A DNA stretch of 64,000 nt, taken from the NCBI RefSeq assembly GCF_003265705.1, contig NW_020312817.1, forward strand, positions 53,820,794-53,884,793. Direction: 5' to 3'. Of the stretch, positions 1-12,345 are shown piece by piece. A program made the translations under genes and the position numbers. How positions within the stretch are numbered: the first letter of the stretch is position 1; each line of letters opens with the position of its first letter. The notes under the pieces are model-generated. The model made no database searches, was not told the DNA's origin, and saw only the letters and a program-made list of their open reading frames with translations. The DNA comes from Callorhinus ursinus (lineage: Eukaryota; Chordata; Mammalia; Carnivora; Otariidae).

Positions 1-617
1 AAGAACAGTTTGAATTCATGAAAATCTGAAGGATGAAATGGTTAAAAAAAATCCTTGGGCAATAACACCATGTTCATCCCCATAACACCAGGTTCAATCC
101 CCATACTCCCAAACCATGGCGAGTTGTAGCTACTTCAGAGGACACTGGAAGATCCAGTCTGTTGTGAACTCCCTTCCTGAAGTTGCATTTCTCTTCTGCA
201 TGGAATGGTACCTCCTCTGATCAAATGCCTCCAGACAGTCTCGGCATGATAGACCATTTTAAATAATAATAGGAATGTTTATGTGGTAATAATGCACAAA
301 CTTTAGTAAATACTTGTTTTAATCCATTCTTTGAAATAGTCTAAGTATTCCCCTAATGTTCCTGTTTCCTTGGTTCATTTACTGAGAAATTCCTTTTTTC
401 AAAAATAGTGAAGAAACTGCAGCCTAATCCTATTTGACTTTCTACCAGATCTAATTTACTGGTGTCTCCCCTCGTTATCCTACAGGCAACATCTTCACAA
501 TTTTCCCCAGCCTCTTCCTAGAATACAAGCTTATCATGGACTCAAAAGGAATCATAACTCTTAATCAGGGAAACATTGCCTGTTTATATTCTACAGGGCA
601 TGAGCAGCAAATCTTTT

Positions 618-802
618 TTTTTTTTTTTAAGATTTTATTTATTTGTTAGAGAGAGAACACAAGCAGGGGGGAGCGGCAGAGGGAGGGAGAAGCAGGCTCT
701 CCACCGAGCAGGGAGCCCAATGCAGGGCTCGATCCCAGGACCCTGGGATCATGACCTGAGCCAAAGGCAGACGTTTAACCAGCTGAGCCACCCAGGCATC
801 CC
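618..802 (-). mobile_element. CAN-SINE (tRNA-Lys-derived carnivore SINE)
   Basis: The poly-T and pyrimidine-rich tail is at the left, and the tRNA-like head, ending gccacccaggcatccc, is at the right, so the element is on the minus strand. A perfect 16-bp target-site duplication, gagcagcaaatctttt, flanks it at 602-617 and 803-818. It is in the same orientation as ANTXR1. Confidence 0.96.
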
Positions 803-894
803 GAGCAGCAAATCTTTTCATGAGACAGGCCACTGGACTTTTATTGGCAAGGAAAGAGAATGTCAATAAACTGGTAAGCAGCTGTCATTCTTGG

Positions 895-1060
895 ACAGCC
901 CACCAGGTACCCTAATATACTTTGCCTTTAATCTTTGCAACGACCATGCAACACAGGCCCAGAGACGGGCTCAGGTAAAGGTGCCCACGAACACCCTACA
1001 AAGAGGAGGGGTTAAGATCCGAAATTAGGACTTTGACTTCCTGTTCTGTATTCTTAATTC
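895..1060 (-). repeat. MIR-like fragment
   Basis: Short remnants of the antisense MIR core (taatctttgcaacgacc, cagagacgggctcag) are visible. It is old and diverged, and the ends are approximate. Confidence 0.4.
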
Positions 1061-1669
1061 CTCTGTTGTGCTACAATTATAAAGCCATTGTTCCAGTTTT
1101 GATGCCTCAGGGCTGAGTTTGTTGCATTTCAATTTTCATTCAAAAAGAATTTCTTCGAACAGTGACTTGACATGGGTGCTCTCCAATGTGCTCAACCTTT
1201 TGCTGCCACATGTAGCCCGGCTGCTTTTCATATAAAGCAGTAGGGGAAAGACAGGGTTCTCCACTGATTCAATGTTGAGTTTAGAACCTTATGTCAAACT
1301 TCAGGTCTCTTTCCTTTTCTCAAAGATGGTGATTCTCTAATCCAGTGGAAACCAATATCAATCAAATCCTGATCATAATTAATAGGGAAGGGTATCAGCT
1401 GGGCCTCATTGTTACATACAGGGTGATCGAGGGCACAGAGTGTGCATCCTCAGAGAGTAGTTGCCAACCTGAGAAATGGCCCCAAATTAAGAAGGCACCA
1501 GAAACTGAAACAAGATGAGAGGAAAAGAAAAAAAAAGTTATGGTTCCCGGGAGGGACCATGAATTAACTGTGCTCTCAGGCATACCTAGTCTTTCCTCGG
1601 GTTGGTTTCTCTTTAGCCGACAGTCTCTTCCTGCCTCTTCACCTGAAATTATCATTTTTCAAATCACCA

Positions 1670-1930
1670 CTTGGGCTGTCTCCTCCATGAAGCCCTCCTG
1701 TCTCTTCCTGAATTCGCTCCTTCTTCCCCATTCTGAAATCCTACAGCATTTACACCTGGCTCCCACCATCTCGTTCTTTATTTACACGGTCCTTTATATG
1801 TTTGTTGAGCTCTTTCTCCAAGTGGATTTTACGCTCCTGACGGGTAACAACTTTGTAAAATGTAAATGGAATGGTGATGACACAGTAGGACTTCAAGAAA
1901 TACTTGCTGAGAGATTCTCTTGATTTTTAT
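1670..1930 (+). repeat. Possible L2 3' fragment
   Basis: A pyrimidine-rich stretch with cctgtctcttcctgaattcg and cttgctgagag resembles the L2 3' region. The match is weak, and the ORF over it is not a gene. Confidence 0.35.
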
Positions 1931-2904
1931 ACACTTTGGTTGGGAAATTATAAAATTGGAAGGGATTTATGTAAAAGAAGACCATCTTTCATGAAAAATT
2001 CTTTAAGGTGCTAACATCTGCTTGCTTTGCTTTCAAAAAGACAAACTTCTTTTAAGCATTTCCCCTAAGGCAGCACCATAGTCGTGATGTTCCCAGCTGT
2101 GGCTAGAGGCTGGGGAAGAAGAGGGAGGCCAGTGGAGACGCTAAAGATGGGATGTATTTACATATGCTGGTGAAAGGACTTTGGATGTTTGACCTTTTTC
2201 TAGAGTCCAGGAGTCCTGGAGCTCACAAAGTTTACCATTTGTATAGGAATCTTTTAGCTCTTGGATGGAAAAAACTCTTTCCTGTAAAACTTCATGGAAT
2301 TTCTGCTCCTGGCAGGGACAATAGTTATTCATTGTGGATCTTGAAAGCTATGGCATGGTTGTCCAAATGGGCACCAAATAAAGCGAGGAAAGAAAAGTCT
2401 CAACTACATATTTTAAAATTATTTTTGCTTCCAGGTGATGGACGGGGCAGGCTGTGACTGGCATTGACAAGCCTAAACCCTTTACTCAGACCCAGGGGAT
2501 CACTTCTGATCTAAAAACCTTGTCCTCCAAACCAGCTGCCGAAGAAACAAACGCAAGTCCAAGACCTTACGTCATATCCTGGATGGCCACACATTCCACT
2601 TGCATCTCTATTTTGTCCAGTGATGGCTTCGGTCTTTTAAATTTGAGCTTCTGTGGAGGGTCCTATTGAAGATTGGGATTTTCTGTTTGACTATAGACCC
2701 ATTTTTTTCCCCTAGATGATTTTGACCATCTTGTCTGCCTCCTTTCAATCACCTGCGCTTGGCTGAGTGACAGACATGGACCCCTAGGGATCCATCTTAT
2801 CTCAGGAGACTCCTTTTATTATAACAGGCCTCTGAAGTGGGAACCAACTCTCCGGAAACAATTTCCAGTTAGTTTAATAATTTTGACTACGCTTCTACTA
2901 TGAT

Positions 2905-3110
2905 AGCTGCTAACATTTATTAAGCACTTACTTCCTACCAGACCTTCTACCAAGCACTTACCATCTACCATTCCATTTAATATTCACAATGCAGCAAAGA
3001 GAGATAAAGTATTATTATTCTAATTTTACAGATTAGGAAATTGATGCACAAAGGGGCTATAAACACGTTGGTCAAGGCCACACAACTAGTCGACCACAAA
3101 ACTGACCTCC
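2905..3110 (-). repeat. MIR, antisense
   Basis: It has the typical order of an antisense MIR: aacatttattaagcact, then ttttacagattaggaaattg, then aaggccacacaactag. Confidence 0.7.
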
Positions 3111-3164
3111 TGATTTTCCTCCTCCACCCCAGATCTGCTCCTTCAGTCTTCCCCCTGTCCATTG

Positions 3165-3975
3165 AGGGCAACTCCATTCTTTCAGGTACTTAGGCTGAAG
3201 CCCATGGGACTACGCTGGATGCCTCCCTTCTCAAGCCCTACATCCAATGCTTCAGGAAATCCACTGGCTTTGCCTTCATGGTATATCCAACTCTGACTGC
3301 TTCTCTCATCTCCACTGCTCCCTGCTGAGTCAAGCCAGCATCATCTTTTGCCTGAAATATTGCCATAACCCTCCTAACCAGTCACAGTCCTTCCATCCCT
3401 GTCTTCCCACGGGCTCTTCCAGCAGCCAGAGTGATCTTTCAAATCCAAGTCAGCTCATGGTGCTCCTCTGTGCAAAAGCCAAAGTTCTCACAAGACCCTC
3501 CAGTCTCCATCCCCATGACCTCACCATCTCCCACTCGCCTCCCTGGATCTCTTCCATTGACAGACCACCAGCTTTCCTGCTCTTCTGGAACACACTGAGT
3601 GTCTCTGGTTTTGAGGTCTGAGCCCTGGGGCCCTCTGGTTGGTATGTTCTTCCCCCAGTAGCCTCGCAGTCAGCTTCAAAAATCTCTCCTCAAACGCTAC
3701 CTTCTCAATGCATCTCTGTTTATATTACACTCACTCAAGTAGTACCAAGTCGTCTTACTTGGCTCTCTTTTTTCTGTAGCATATATTACCTTTTGACATA
3801 GTGTGTAACTCATTTGTTATGTTTCTTGTTTCTTGTCTGCTTTCTCTCCCTCTGCCCTTCCCCACTAGACAGAGAGCTTTGTCTCTAGTGCTCTCTGATG
3901 TATTCCAGGGACCCAGGACAGTGCCTGGCACATTATACATGATCAATGGATATTTGCTGAATAAATGAATGAATG
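3165..3975 (+). repeat. LINE L2 3' end
   Basis: Long L2-like stretch with cagccagagtgatctttcaa, ccactagacagagagcttt, cagtgcctggcacattata and the terminal tgctgaataaatgaatga. These occur in the order expected of the L2 3' region on the plus strand. Confidence 0.85.
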
Positions 3976-4741
3976 GTCCTGGATCTCAAATCTTAGGGTG
4001 TTCAGAATTTTGTTGTAGACACATGGCATTCTCAAGTGAAAAGGGCAATAATGCAGAAGATGTAATGAGGTGGTGTTTGTCAAGGGTCAAGTGAGCAGAA
4101 AACTTAGTGACGGGCACTCAGGTAAGGGAGATATAAGACAGAGTTGGAAAGGTAGAGGGGACTTAGCTCTGAACTCTTTTCATTCCGCAGTACAATAGTA
4201 AGGACACCTTTTTTCTTAGCTTATGGGCCCAGGACTTAAGCCATAGTCTTAGTCTTGTAGCTGCCATACCACAAGTTTGCAAAACTTCCTGAGATGTTTC
4301 TCTTCCTCCTCCCCATGCCCTTGTGGCCTCAAGGGTATGGTTGTTTCTCTGTGGTATGGTCAGACATAATGAGAAATACAGGCCCAAACTGCTGGATCAC
4401 TCAAAAGCAGGGAGGAATCTGGAATGGAATTGTTAAATTTGGGGTATTTTAATCATTTCCTGCAGGTTGGCAAGTTCCAGAAGGGTCAATTTCTAAAAGA
4501 ATCAGGCGGGGTCCACTTAAAAAAATTTCACCGTTTCTCCAAAAGGTTTTCATATTTGGTCTCCGGATTTGATGTTCCACTGAGGGGTGCCTGAGACATG
4601 GACCTTTCTCAGTGGTGACACTTCTCTGTGACAACCCTACTTTCTTACTTTCGTCAAGTAAAACTTTTCCGTTGTCTATACTCATTGCACTGGCTTACCC
4701 TGCTTTCAAGAAAACTGATTTGCTCCTACCACAGGATGGAA

Positions 4742-4758
4742 ATGTGTGTGTGTGTGTG
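4742..4758. repeat. TG dinucleotide repeat broken by assembly gap
   Basis: A run of TG units reaches directly into the N gap, so its full length is unknown. Confidence 0.9.
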
Positions 4759-4858
4759 NNNNNNNNNNNNNNNNNNNNNNNNNNNNNNNNNNNNNNNNNN
4801 NNNNNNNNNNNNNNNNNNNNNNNNNNNNNNNNNNNNNNNNNNNNNNNNNNNNNNNNNN
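4759..4858. other. Assembly gap, exactly 100 N
   Basis: One hundred consecutive N is the usual placeholder for a gap of unknown size. It sits between a TG repeat and an L1 3' region. Confidence 0.98.
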
Positions 4859-5107
4859 AACCCTCAGTTTGTTTCTCAGAGTCCACAGTCTCTCATGGTT
4901 CATCTCCTCCTCCGATTCCCCCCTTCATTCTTCCCTTCCTGCTATCTTCTTCTTCTTCTTTTTTTTAAACATATAATGTATTATTTGTTTCAGAGGTACA
5001 GGTCCGTGATTCAACAGTCTTACACAATTCACAGCGCTCACCATAGCACATACCCTCCCCAGTGCCCATCACCCAGCCACCCCATCCCTCCCACCCCCCA
5101 TTTTGAT
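4859..5107 (-). mobile_element. Carnivore L1 3' UTR fragment
   Basis: The sequence from aaccctcagtttgtttctca to ccatccctcccacccccc is nearly the same as 40535-40777 in the large L1 of intron 8, in the same orientation. Its 3' end and poly-A are hidden in the gap. Confidence 0.9.
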
Positions 5108-5795
5108 CTTGTCTGACTTCAGGGCATGCCTGCTATCTCTTGTCCAGCTGAGACAGTGTTAGGGAGACAAACCCCCATTACCGAGGGGTTCTAATGACAT
5201 GTCCTCCAAAGCCCAGGCAGGACGTGACCATAGTATCCACCCAAGCTGACCATTAGGCCAAACACATTAGCCTTTAGAATGATCTAATGGAAAAAAATGC
5301 ATCTGGTTAGAACTCCTGACTATTCAGACAAAGGTTAATTTGGAACTGCTCGTGTTAGGGACTGAGATCTGCAGAAGAGCCACTAAGCCCTGGCAGCCCT
5401 CTGATAGGCTGAGCTCTGAGATCCTGCCAGCATGAGGGAGTAGCTACACTGGCCGAAGGCCTGCCACCTGAGAACCTCCCCAGGAGGCCTCGGAACCACC
5501 ACTCCCCGGCTTTGCTTCAGTTGGCCCGGCAAGAGGACTGGGCACCGTAATTTTTTAAAAAGTCATCCAGGTGATTTTATGTGTAACCAGAAATAGAAAC
5601 CACCTGCTATTAAGGACCCAGAGAGGGGGTGTCTGAGGAGCTGATGGAATACAATCCACTCCTGCCTTACAATCCCTGTGGCATCGCACCCCCCGCCTCC
5701 ACGCTGCTTCACCAATTTTCCCTTTTCTCCTGGATTATTTCCACAATCATATAAACAAGGTGCAATTTCTCCCATTCTAAATGAGACTCTCCTTA

Positions 5796-6482
<687 letters not shown>

Positions 6483-7099
6483 CTAGAGAGATGTCGGGAT
6501 ACCCTTGGCTGGTGTGTCAAGGTATTGCGTTCAGCCCGTCTTACGTGGTAGCGAGTTGCATTGAACCGGCAAGGCCTGCTACCATTTAATTTACCGGTCA
6601 CCTTGTCGTAGGAAGAAGTTTTCCCAAAACGTGGCTTGCGTCTGTGGGCGTACACTTGTCAAACTGTAAACTGAATGTTCTGTTGTGGTTACCGGGCCCT
6701 CTGTGACTGATTCTGATGAGGGGGTTTGCTACCACCCTGACAAGCTCACGGAGGTACAGCAGTGGATGACTGACCTTCTACCCTCCTTCTATCTCTGTGA
6801 GACTCACTGAAACCTGAGCTTCTGTTTTGCTTGTCTTTGGCAGTATGGACACAGGGTTAGTTTGTGGAACCAGTGGACTTGAAGGTCAGTGTTAGGCAAC
6901 CAGACTTGGAGGCTTTACAATTAGAACAAGTGATTGAAAGCAGAAGTTAGATGAACATGTTTAATATTTTTTCCTCAAAGCCACCATTCTCTCTTCAGCC
7001 TGTTCCAATCATGTTTACAGAGAAGCGAGTTTGTGTTCTCTGATGAACACCCAACAGATATCTGATGCCCTGCAGGGGCACAGAGGAAGGAGCATTGAG

Positions 7100-7240
7100 C
7101 TTGGCCCAGAAGTCTGAACCTGGGGTCTTGAACCCACTCTTCTTAACCCCTCTGAGCTTCCTTTCTGTGCTTCCTTATGTCTAAGGAGGAGATAATCATC
7201 CAGCAGAGCAATTATGATGACAGGGTGAGATAATGTGGGT
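7100..7240 (+). repeat. MIR-like fragment
   Basis: Contains ggtcttgaacccactcttctt, then cctctgagcttcctttctgt, then ggagataatcatcc, in the MIR order on the plus strand. Confidence 0.5.
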
Positions 7241-7329
7241 TGGGAGGGTTTTGGGAAGTGTGAGCTCTAGAAAGGTAGGTATGATTAAGTGAGACATAAC
7301 TTTGTTGGACACTAGACCCTTCCACTACT

Positions 7330-7510
7330 GCAGTGTGACCGTGGGCAAGCTATTTAAATTCTCTCAGCCATAGATTCCACATCTGTAAAACTGGGATGAT
7401 GTGAGCATCTGGTTCTTTGGGAGCTTGGGAGGATAAAGGGAGGTACTCTTTATAAGACATCTGTCCTGGTGCCTTGCTCACCGGAAGCACTGGCACCATC
7501 ATTGCTACCT
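7330..7510 (+). repeat. MIR
   Basis: The MIR core gtgtgaccgtgggcaagc is followed by acatctgtaaaactggg and a degenerate tail. Confidence 0.8.
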
Positions 7511-7628
7511 GGCGAGGTCTAGACAAGGCTGCGTGACAACAACGAAGAGAGACTCTTCCTTCTCCCTTTGTCCCTTCTACTCCTCTCTCCTCCCTGGCTG
7601 TGAGGTTCAGTTGCTGGTGGAAACTTAC

Positions 7629-7698
7629 ATGCCAACTTCTTTTAAGATAGGTGCTGGACACAGCAAGTAAGTGTCTTCCACAGTGAAGGGCTTCTCAT
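7629..7698 (-). CDS. ANTXR1: ANTXR1 coding exon (human exon 11 equivalent), Ig-like extracellular domain
   Basis: A 70-bp exon begins with AT, which completes Asn with the A of the previous exon. It then encodes [20 protein letters not shown] and VG, plus the first two bases of a Met codon. The acceptor is TTTTTACAG/ATGAGAAG and the donor GGCAT/GTAAGT. LLCPAP is a signature shared by both anthrax receptors, and its Cys belongs to the Ig-like domain. Thr replaces the Ser I remember in human PFSV. The exon was found by translating the minus strand between the two flanking exons; no simple ORF marks it. Confidence 0.95.
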
Positions 7699-7904
7699 CT
7701 GTAAAAAGGAAGTCACTGGATTAAGAAGAGTGAAGCAACTTTACAATTTCATGTTCAGTGACTCCTAGAGACCATCCACCAAATCCTGGGAGACATGAGA
7801 AAAGCAGTAACTCTGAACTAGACACTGGTCTTGAGCCATAAAATCCGCTCGAGTGAATGAACTTTAAGGTTCTCTTGCTAGGCTACTAGTCCCTGACCTC
7901 ATAC

Positions 7905-8051
7905 AACCAATTGAGTCAATCAGTGAACAAATAGAGACTGAGCTCTTACCATTGACTAGGCATAACTGAGGGGAATCCAGAAGATATAAAACTGGTCCCC
8001 AGGGAACTTCGGGTCTGAGTCTAGTTTGAGAGAGAAGCCACATTCATGGAG
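7905..8051 (-). repeat. L2 3' fragment, first half of an interrupted element
   Basis: Antisense L2 motifs such as gactgagctcttaccattgac and ggtccccagggaacttc. It appears to continue beyond the L1 inserted at 8068-8672. Confidence 0.5.
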
Positions 8052-8067
8052 AAAGTTTGTTGACACA

Positions 8068-8672
8068 GCATTATTTATAATAGCCAAGACGTGCAGTGAG
8101 CAACCTAAGCAGATGAGTGGATAAAGAAAATGTGGCATGTGTATATACATGTATTCATACAACAAAGGTTATTCAGTCATAAGTTAGTAAGTCTTGCCAT
8201 TTGTGACAACATGGATGGACCTGGAGGACACTGTGCTAAGTGAAATAAGTCAGAGAAAGATAAATATCGTATGATCTCACTTATATGTGGGATCTAAAAA
8301 AGAAAAAAAAAATGAACTCATAGAGAACAGAGAACAGATTGGTGGTTGCCAGGGGTGGGGGATGGGTGAAATGGGTGAAGATGGTCAAAAGGTACAGACT
8401 TCCAGTTATCAAATAAGTCATGAGGATGTCATGTACGGTGTGGTGACTCTAGGTCATAATACTGTATTGCATGTTTGGAAGTTGCTAAGAGAGTAAATCT
8501 TACAAGTTCTCTTCACAAGAAAAGAATTTGTAATGATGTATGGTGATGGATGTTAACTAGATTTATCGTGGTGATCATTTCACCTTCTTTACAAATATTG
8601 AATCACTAGGTTGTACATCTGAAACTAATATAATGCTTTTTGTCAATTATTTCTCAATTTTTTAAAGAAGGA
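8068..8672 (+). mobile_element. Old L1 3' end (L1M type)
   Basis: The L1 ORF2 end and 3' UTR are recognisable: gcattatttataatagcca, gacaacatggatggacct, gtatgatctcacttatatgt, cagattggtggttgccag, and a terminal gtcaattatttctcaat. It is 5'-truncated. Candidate flanking duplications at 8052-8067 and 8673-8688 match at 13 of 16 bases. Confidence 0.92.
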
Positions 8673-8688
8673 AAAGCTTTCTGACACA

Positions 8689-9080
8689 TACAAGAAGTAG
8701 CTAAGCCAAAATATTACTTAGCTTCAGAGGACAGAGAGCTCTCTTTAGGTGGGTGATGTGGTGAGGTGACAGGGAACACAACACTTGAGATGTGCTTTGG
8801 CAGAGAGATTGGGAAGAGGCATTCCTGGCGAGAGGAATGGCATGAGCAGAGGCAGAGCAAACAAAAGATATATTCTAGGGTTGGAGGTAAGTAGGATTTG
8901 AAAAGATCAGTATAGGAAGAAATTTGGTCTCAATTCTTTGCGTGAGAACGTAGGAGTTTGGACACAGGCCTATTAGCTATGAAAAGAACTTCGGAGGTTT
9001 TTGGAAAAAAAAAAAAACTTGAAGGGATGATTTTGGGAGTTGCAGCAGATAGAGCTGTGAAAGATGGATGGGAATGGGGG
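8689..9080 (-). repeat. L2 fragment, second half of an interrupted element
   Basis: Antisense L2 features include agatgtgctttggcagagag and aggcattcctggcgagagg, followed by atggcatgagcagaggcag. It is the likely continuation of 7905-8051. Confidence 0.5.
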
Positions 9081-9656
9081 GAGTCTGGAGGTGGAGAGTT
9101 CTTGCTCTTATTCTGTGGGTGAAAAAAAGAAAGCTTTCATCTCAAGCTCCTTAAAAACTTCATTGTGTCCCAGGTTCTGGGGCTGAGAAGTTACTAACTG
9201 CAGTCAGTATATAGTATTCATGCCTTCATGATGCAACATTTAAGGGTGCGTGCTCTGTACCAAACATTGTGGTAGGACCTGCGGGGATATGACGATGAAT
9301 AATATGAGTCCCTTTAACCAAGCTGTGAATACAAATGCCTGCCCTAGAAGAAAGGAATACACGTATAATTGAAGGACGGTATTCTCCTATCAGCGTTTGT
9401 TACAAAACGGATGTCTCTAATGACATTGGACTGTGGCTGACACTAAACACTTGCTTGAGTGCGGACTAGGAAGGCTGGTGCCCTCTGCCTGGATTGAAGG
9501 AGCAGAGCCACCTGGGGTGAGGGTTAGAGGACATGTCTGAGTGCCAAGCACGGTGTCTCCATGGAAGGAGGAGGAAGAGAATGGTCCATTACAGTCTTCT
9601 CTGATGTCTAGGGAGATCTTCAAATGGTGAAAAGTTAGGGGGGCTATTCCAAGTCA

Positions 9657-10130
9657 TTCACTGATCATTCATTCATTCAACAGGTATTTATTAAAGGCCT
9701 TCTATGAACTGGAGACACAGGCTTTGAGAACAGAAACATGGTCTCTGATTTCATGGGTTTTGTAGGAGCTGCAGGGGAGACAGTTATTAAGCACTTTCAT
9801 TTGTATTAAAAAATATATTCTTTCGAATATCTTCCACGTGTCAGGCATTGTGCTAGGCCTTGCAATGAACAAAACAGAGGAAAGCACCTTGCCCAAGGAG
9901 CTGACATGCTGGAGATGACACAAGTTACTATTTAACTATAATTGTGGTGAGCACAAAGAAAGAAAGAGAAGGGAGTTCAGGAAATGCTTCCCTGAGGAAA
10001 GGCGATATAAGCTGAGACCTGTGGTTAGGCAAAGAGGACACGGAGTGGGACAGGAGGCCCTGCAAAGATCCTGGGGCAGGAAGGAGCCCATAGCCTTTGA
10101 GAGCTAAAGGAAGGCCAACAAGGCTGGTGA
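9657..10130 (-). repeat. LINE L2 3' end, antisense
   Basis: Begins with the reverse of the L2 tail (cattcattcaacaggtattt), repeats the motif as gtgtcaggcattgtgctagg, and continues through aaatgcttccctgaggaaa and ggcaggaaggagccc. Confidence 0.75.
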
Positions 10131-10399
10131 ATTTGAGTGAGACAGTGGCTCAAAATGAGGCTAGAAAAGGCAGCAGGACCAGATGACCGAGGCCTTATAG
10201 GCGATGGTGGGGCTTTGGGGATTTTTCCTAAAAACAACAAGTATTGGAGGTCCCTCCTCATATGTAGAATTAATCTTCGCAGATCATGGAACATTGCTGG
10301 AACAGTGGAGGTGTGTTGAATGAAACTCGGAAGTTTATGATGACGTTGGCAGATCACACAATGCCCGAACTGAGCATTTTTGTTTTCAAGATACTTCCC

Positions 10400-10640
10400 A
10401 GCCTCTGGCGATGATCATGCCATCAAGACTAATGCAGGCCATGCTGTGGGTCGGCACTCTCCACGCACCTTGCATAAGCCACATCATCGAATTTAACCTG
10501 CTAGAAGTGCTACCAGGGAAGGATATTATTCCCTTCATTTGAAAGGTGAAGCACGACATAGAGAGGTGAAGAAACTTGCCCCGTGTTACACAGGGGAGCC
10601 TGGATCCACCCCCAGGCAGTCTGGCTGTGGCCATGCTTTA
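10400..10640 (-). repeat. MIR, antisense
   Basis: Contains attcccttcatttgaaaggt, then gagaggtgaagaaacttgcc, then gttacacagg, the antisense MIR order. Confidence 0.7.
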
Positions 10641-10649
10641 CCTCCTTCT

Positions 10650-10795
10650 ACAACAACCTTGCGAACCGAAGCAAGGCAAGGGCATTGGGCTCACTTTCCG
10701 ATGCGAATGGAGGCTCAGAGAGGTGACAATGACCCATGGTTGCACAGCAAGTGAGAGGCAAAGCCAGGACTAGAACTCGATTCTCCATTTTTCCT
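10650..10795 (-). repeat. Second MIR, antisense, adjacent
   Basis: Contains aatggaggctcagagaggt, then gttgcacagcaagtgagagg, then agccaggactagaactc. Confidence 0.7.
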
Positions 10796-11486
10796 CCCTT
10801 GCCAAGAGCCTCTCCATTCCAGGAAAGGCTTGTGTTAGAGAATAAACCGAACTTGGGATAGGCATGGCTGACTAGAAACTATATTCTTTTCTTGGCCACG
10901 GCTTATCCTGCAGCACATGCACTAGCAATACCTGGGAGTGCAGATGCCCGCCCACGGAGCCAGCCCAAGGAGCCACGGGGCAGCCACAGAGTGGCCACAG
11001 GAGGCCTCGTGACTCTTGGCTGCATTCTGTGGGAAGTGCTGGTCACGTGGAGGTGGGCATCCAAGTCAGAGATGGTGCACTGGAGTGACACAAGGGAGCC
11101 TCAGGGTTCGGTGTGCCCAGGGGGCTGTTAGTGCCCACGCACCTTCCAGGGCCTTCTCTGCAAAGCTCTTGCCCCGCCCTCCATCCCAACTGGAAAAGAG
11201 TGAGAGGACAAGAATGGCCTAGGTCACTTAGACATTTCTCTTTGTCTTGCCTTCAGTTTCCTCTCCTGCCCGAGAGACCAAATAATTCTGGAGCAAAGCA
11301 GAGGCAAACCTCCCTGGGAGGACTGAGGACACTTTGCGGGGGCTGTAACTCAGGCCGGACTCCGCCTTCCATCGGTTTATCAGCCTCTGGGGCTGTGGGC
11401 CCGCTCTGGGGAGCTGGCATTTTCTGCTCTGAGAGGGAGTGTTTGGTTTGGAGCCTGTTTTCGCTTTACCACAAAAATGAGTGACT

Positions 11487-11517
11487 TTTTTTTTTTCTTT
11501 CTCTCTCTCTCTCTCTA
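11487..11517. repeat. Poly-T and TC microsatellite
   Basis: A T run of about ten is followed by TTTCTTTC and then a TC repeat (ctctctctctctct). Confidence 0.9.
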
Positions 11518-12221
11518 AACAAAGGAGGGCCATTTGGTTTCCATAACTCAGATCATCTGACTCCTTCCTGGAATGTCCTCTTGGGAAGCAGGGCACAAAG
11601 CCTTCCCCCTCGGCTGAGCCACGTTTGGCTCAGGGGCCATGCCAACCTTGCTGCTGCCTCCGCCAAAGCCAGTGGTGTTGGGATGTTGGGGGGACCGTAA
11701 TCCACTCCGAGCGCGACCGAGGCCCAGTTCCTCTGTCCACTGGGCAGCGATTTCACTGCTGGTTAGCCCTGAGTGGGCCGCGGGGTGGAGACCAGGAGCT
11801 AGGAGACCCGCGCTTGGCTCGTGGGCAACAGGGGGAGAAGATTGTGGGGGGGGGGCAAGAGTTTGAGACCAGAAGTTAAGGGAATTTTTAGATGATCTGT
11901 AAATATAAATTTCCTTGCCTTTTACCAAAGATATTTCAGAATTCGGTACATAGGTTAATCTAAAACATTTGTCTACAAGAGTCTGATAATTGAACACAAG
12001 CTTGATTTAAACCAGGATTTGGGGCTCAGTGAGCGTCATTACACCAAATTGCCAAACACCCTCGGCTTGAGAACTGGGCATTCCTGAGGATGAGAACAGA
12101 GGGCACAGAGTGGGGCAGAGTACCCACCCACACATACATCTATATCCACATATCATCTAAATCTGTATGTTTATACTGATTTTGTCTAACACTATATACC
12201 CATGGTCTCGTTTGACATTAC

Positions 12222-12345
12222 TATTATTTATCATTTACAGTTTGGGAAACTGGGGCTCAGAGAGGTTCGTTAATTGAATTAGTGTTGCACCACTTGTAAA
12301 TGTCAAGGCTGAAATTCAAACCCAGGTTTTGTTGCAGTGATTTGC
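12222..12345 (-). repeat. MIR, antisense
   Basis: Contains tttacagtttgggaaactgg, then ggctcagagaggttcgtt, then gaaattcaaacccaggtt. Confidence 0.75.

Noticed and set aside
618..802. tRNA-like head of the SINEs as possible tRNA genes
   Set aside because: They are diverged retroposon heads without an intact cloverleaf, and each is followed by the SINE body and tail.
4612..5116. ORFs running through the N gap
   Set aside because: They cross 100 unknown bases, so the translation is meaningless; the right part is L1 3' UTR.
11228..11997. Overlapping ORFs of 120-150 codons on both strands
   Set aside because: GC-rich sequence gives few stops in several frames. There are no domains, and the frames compete with one another.
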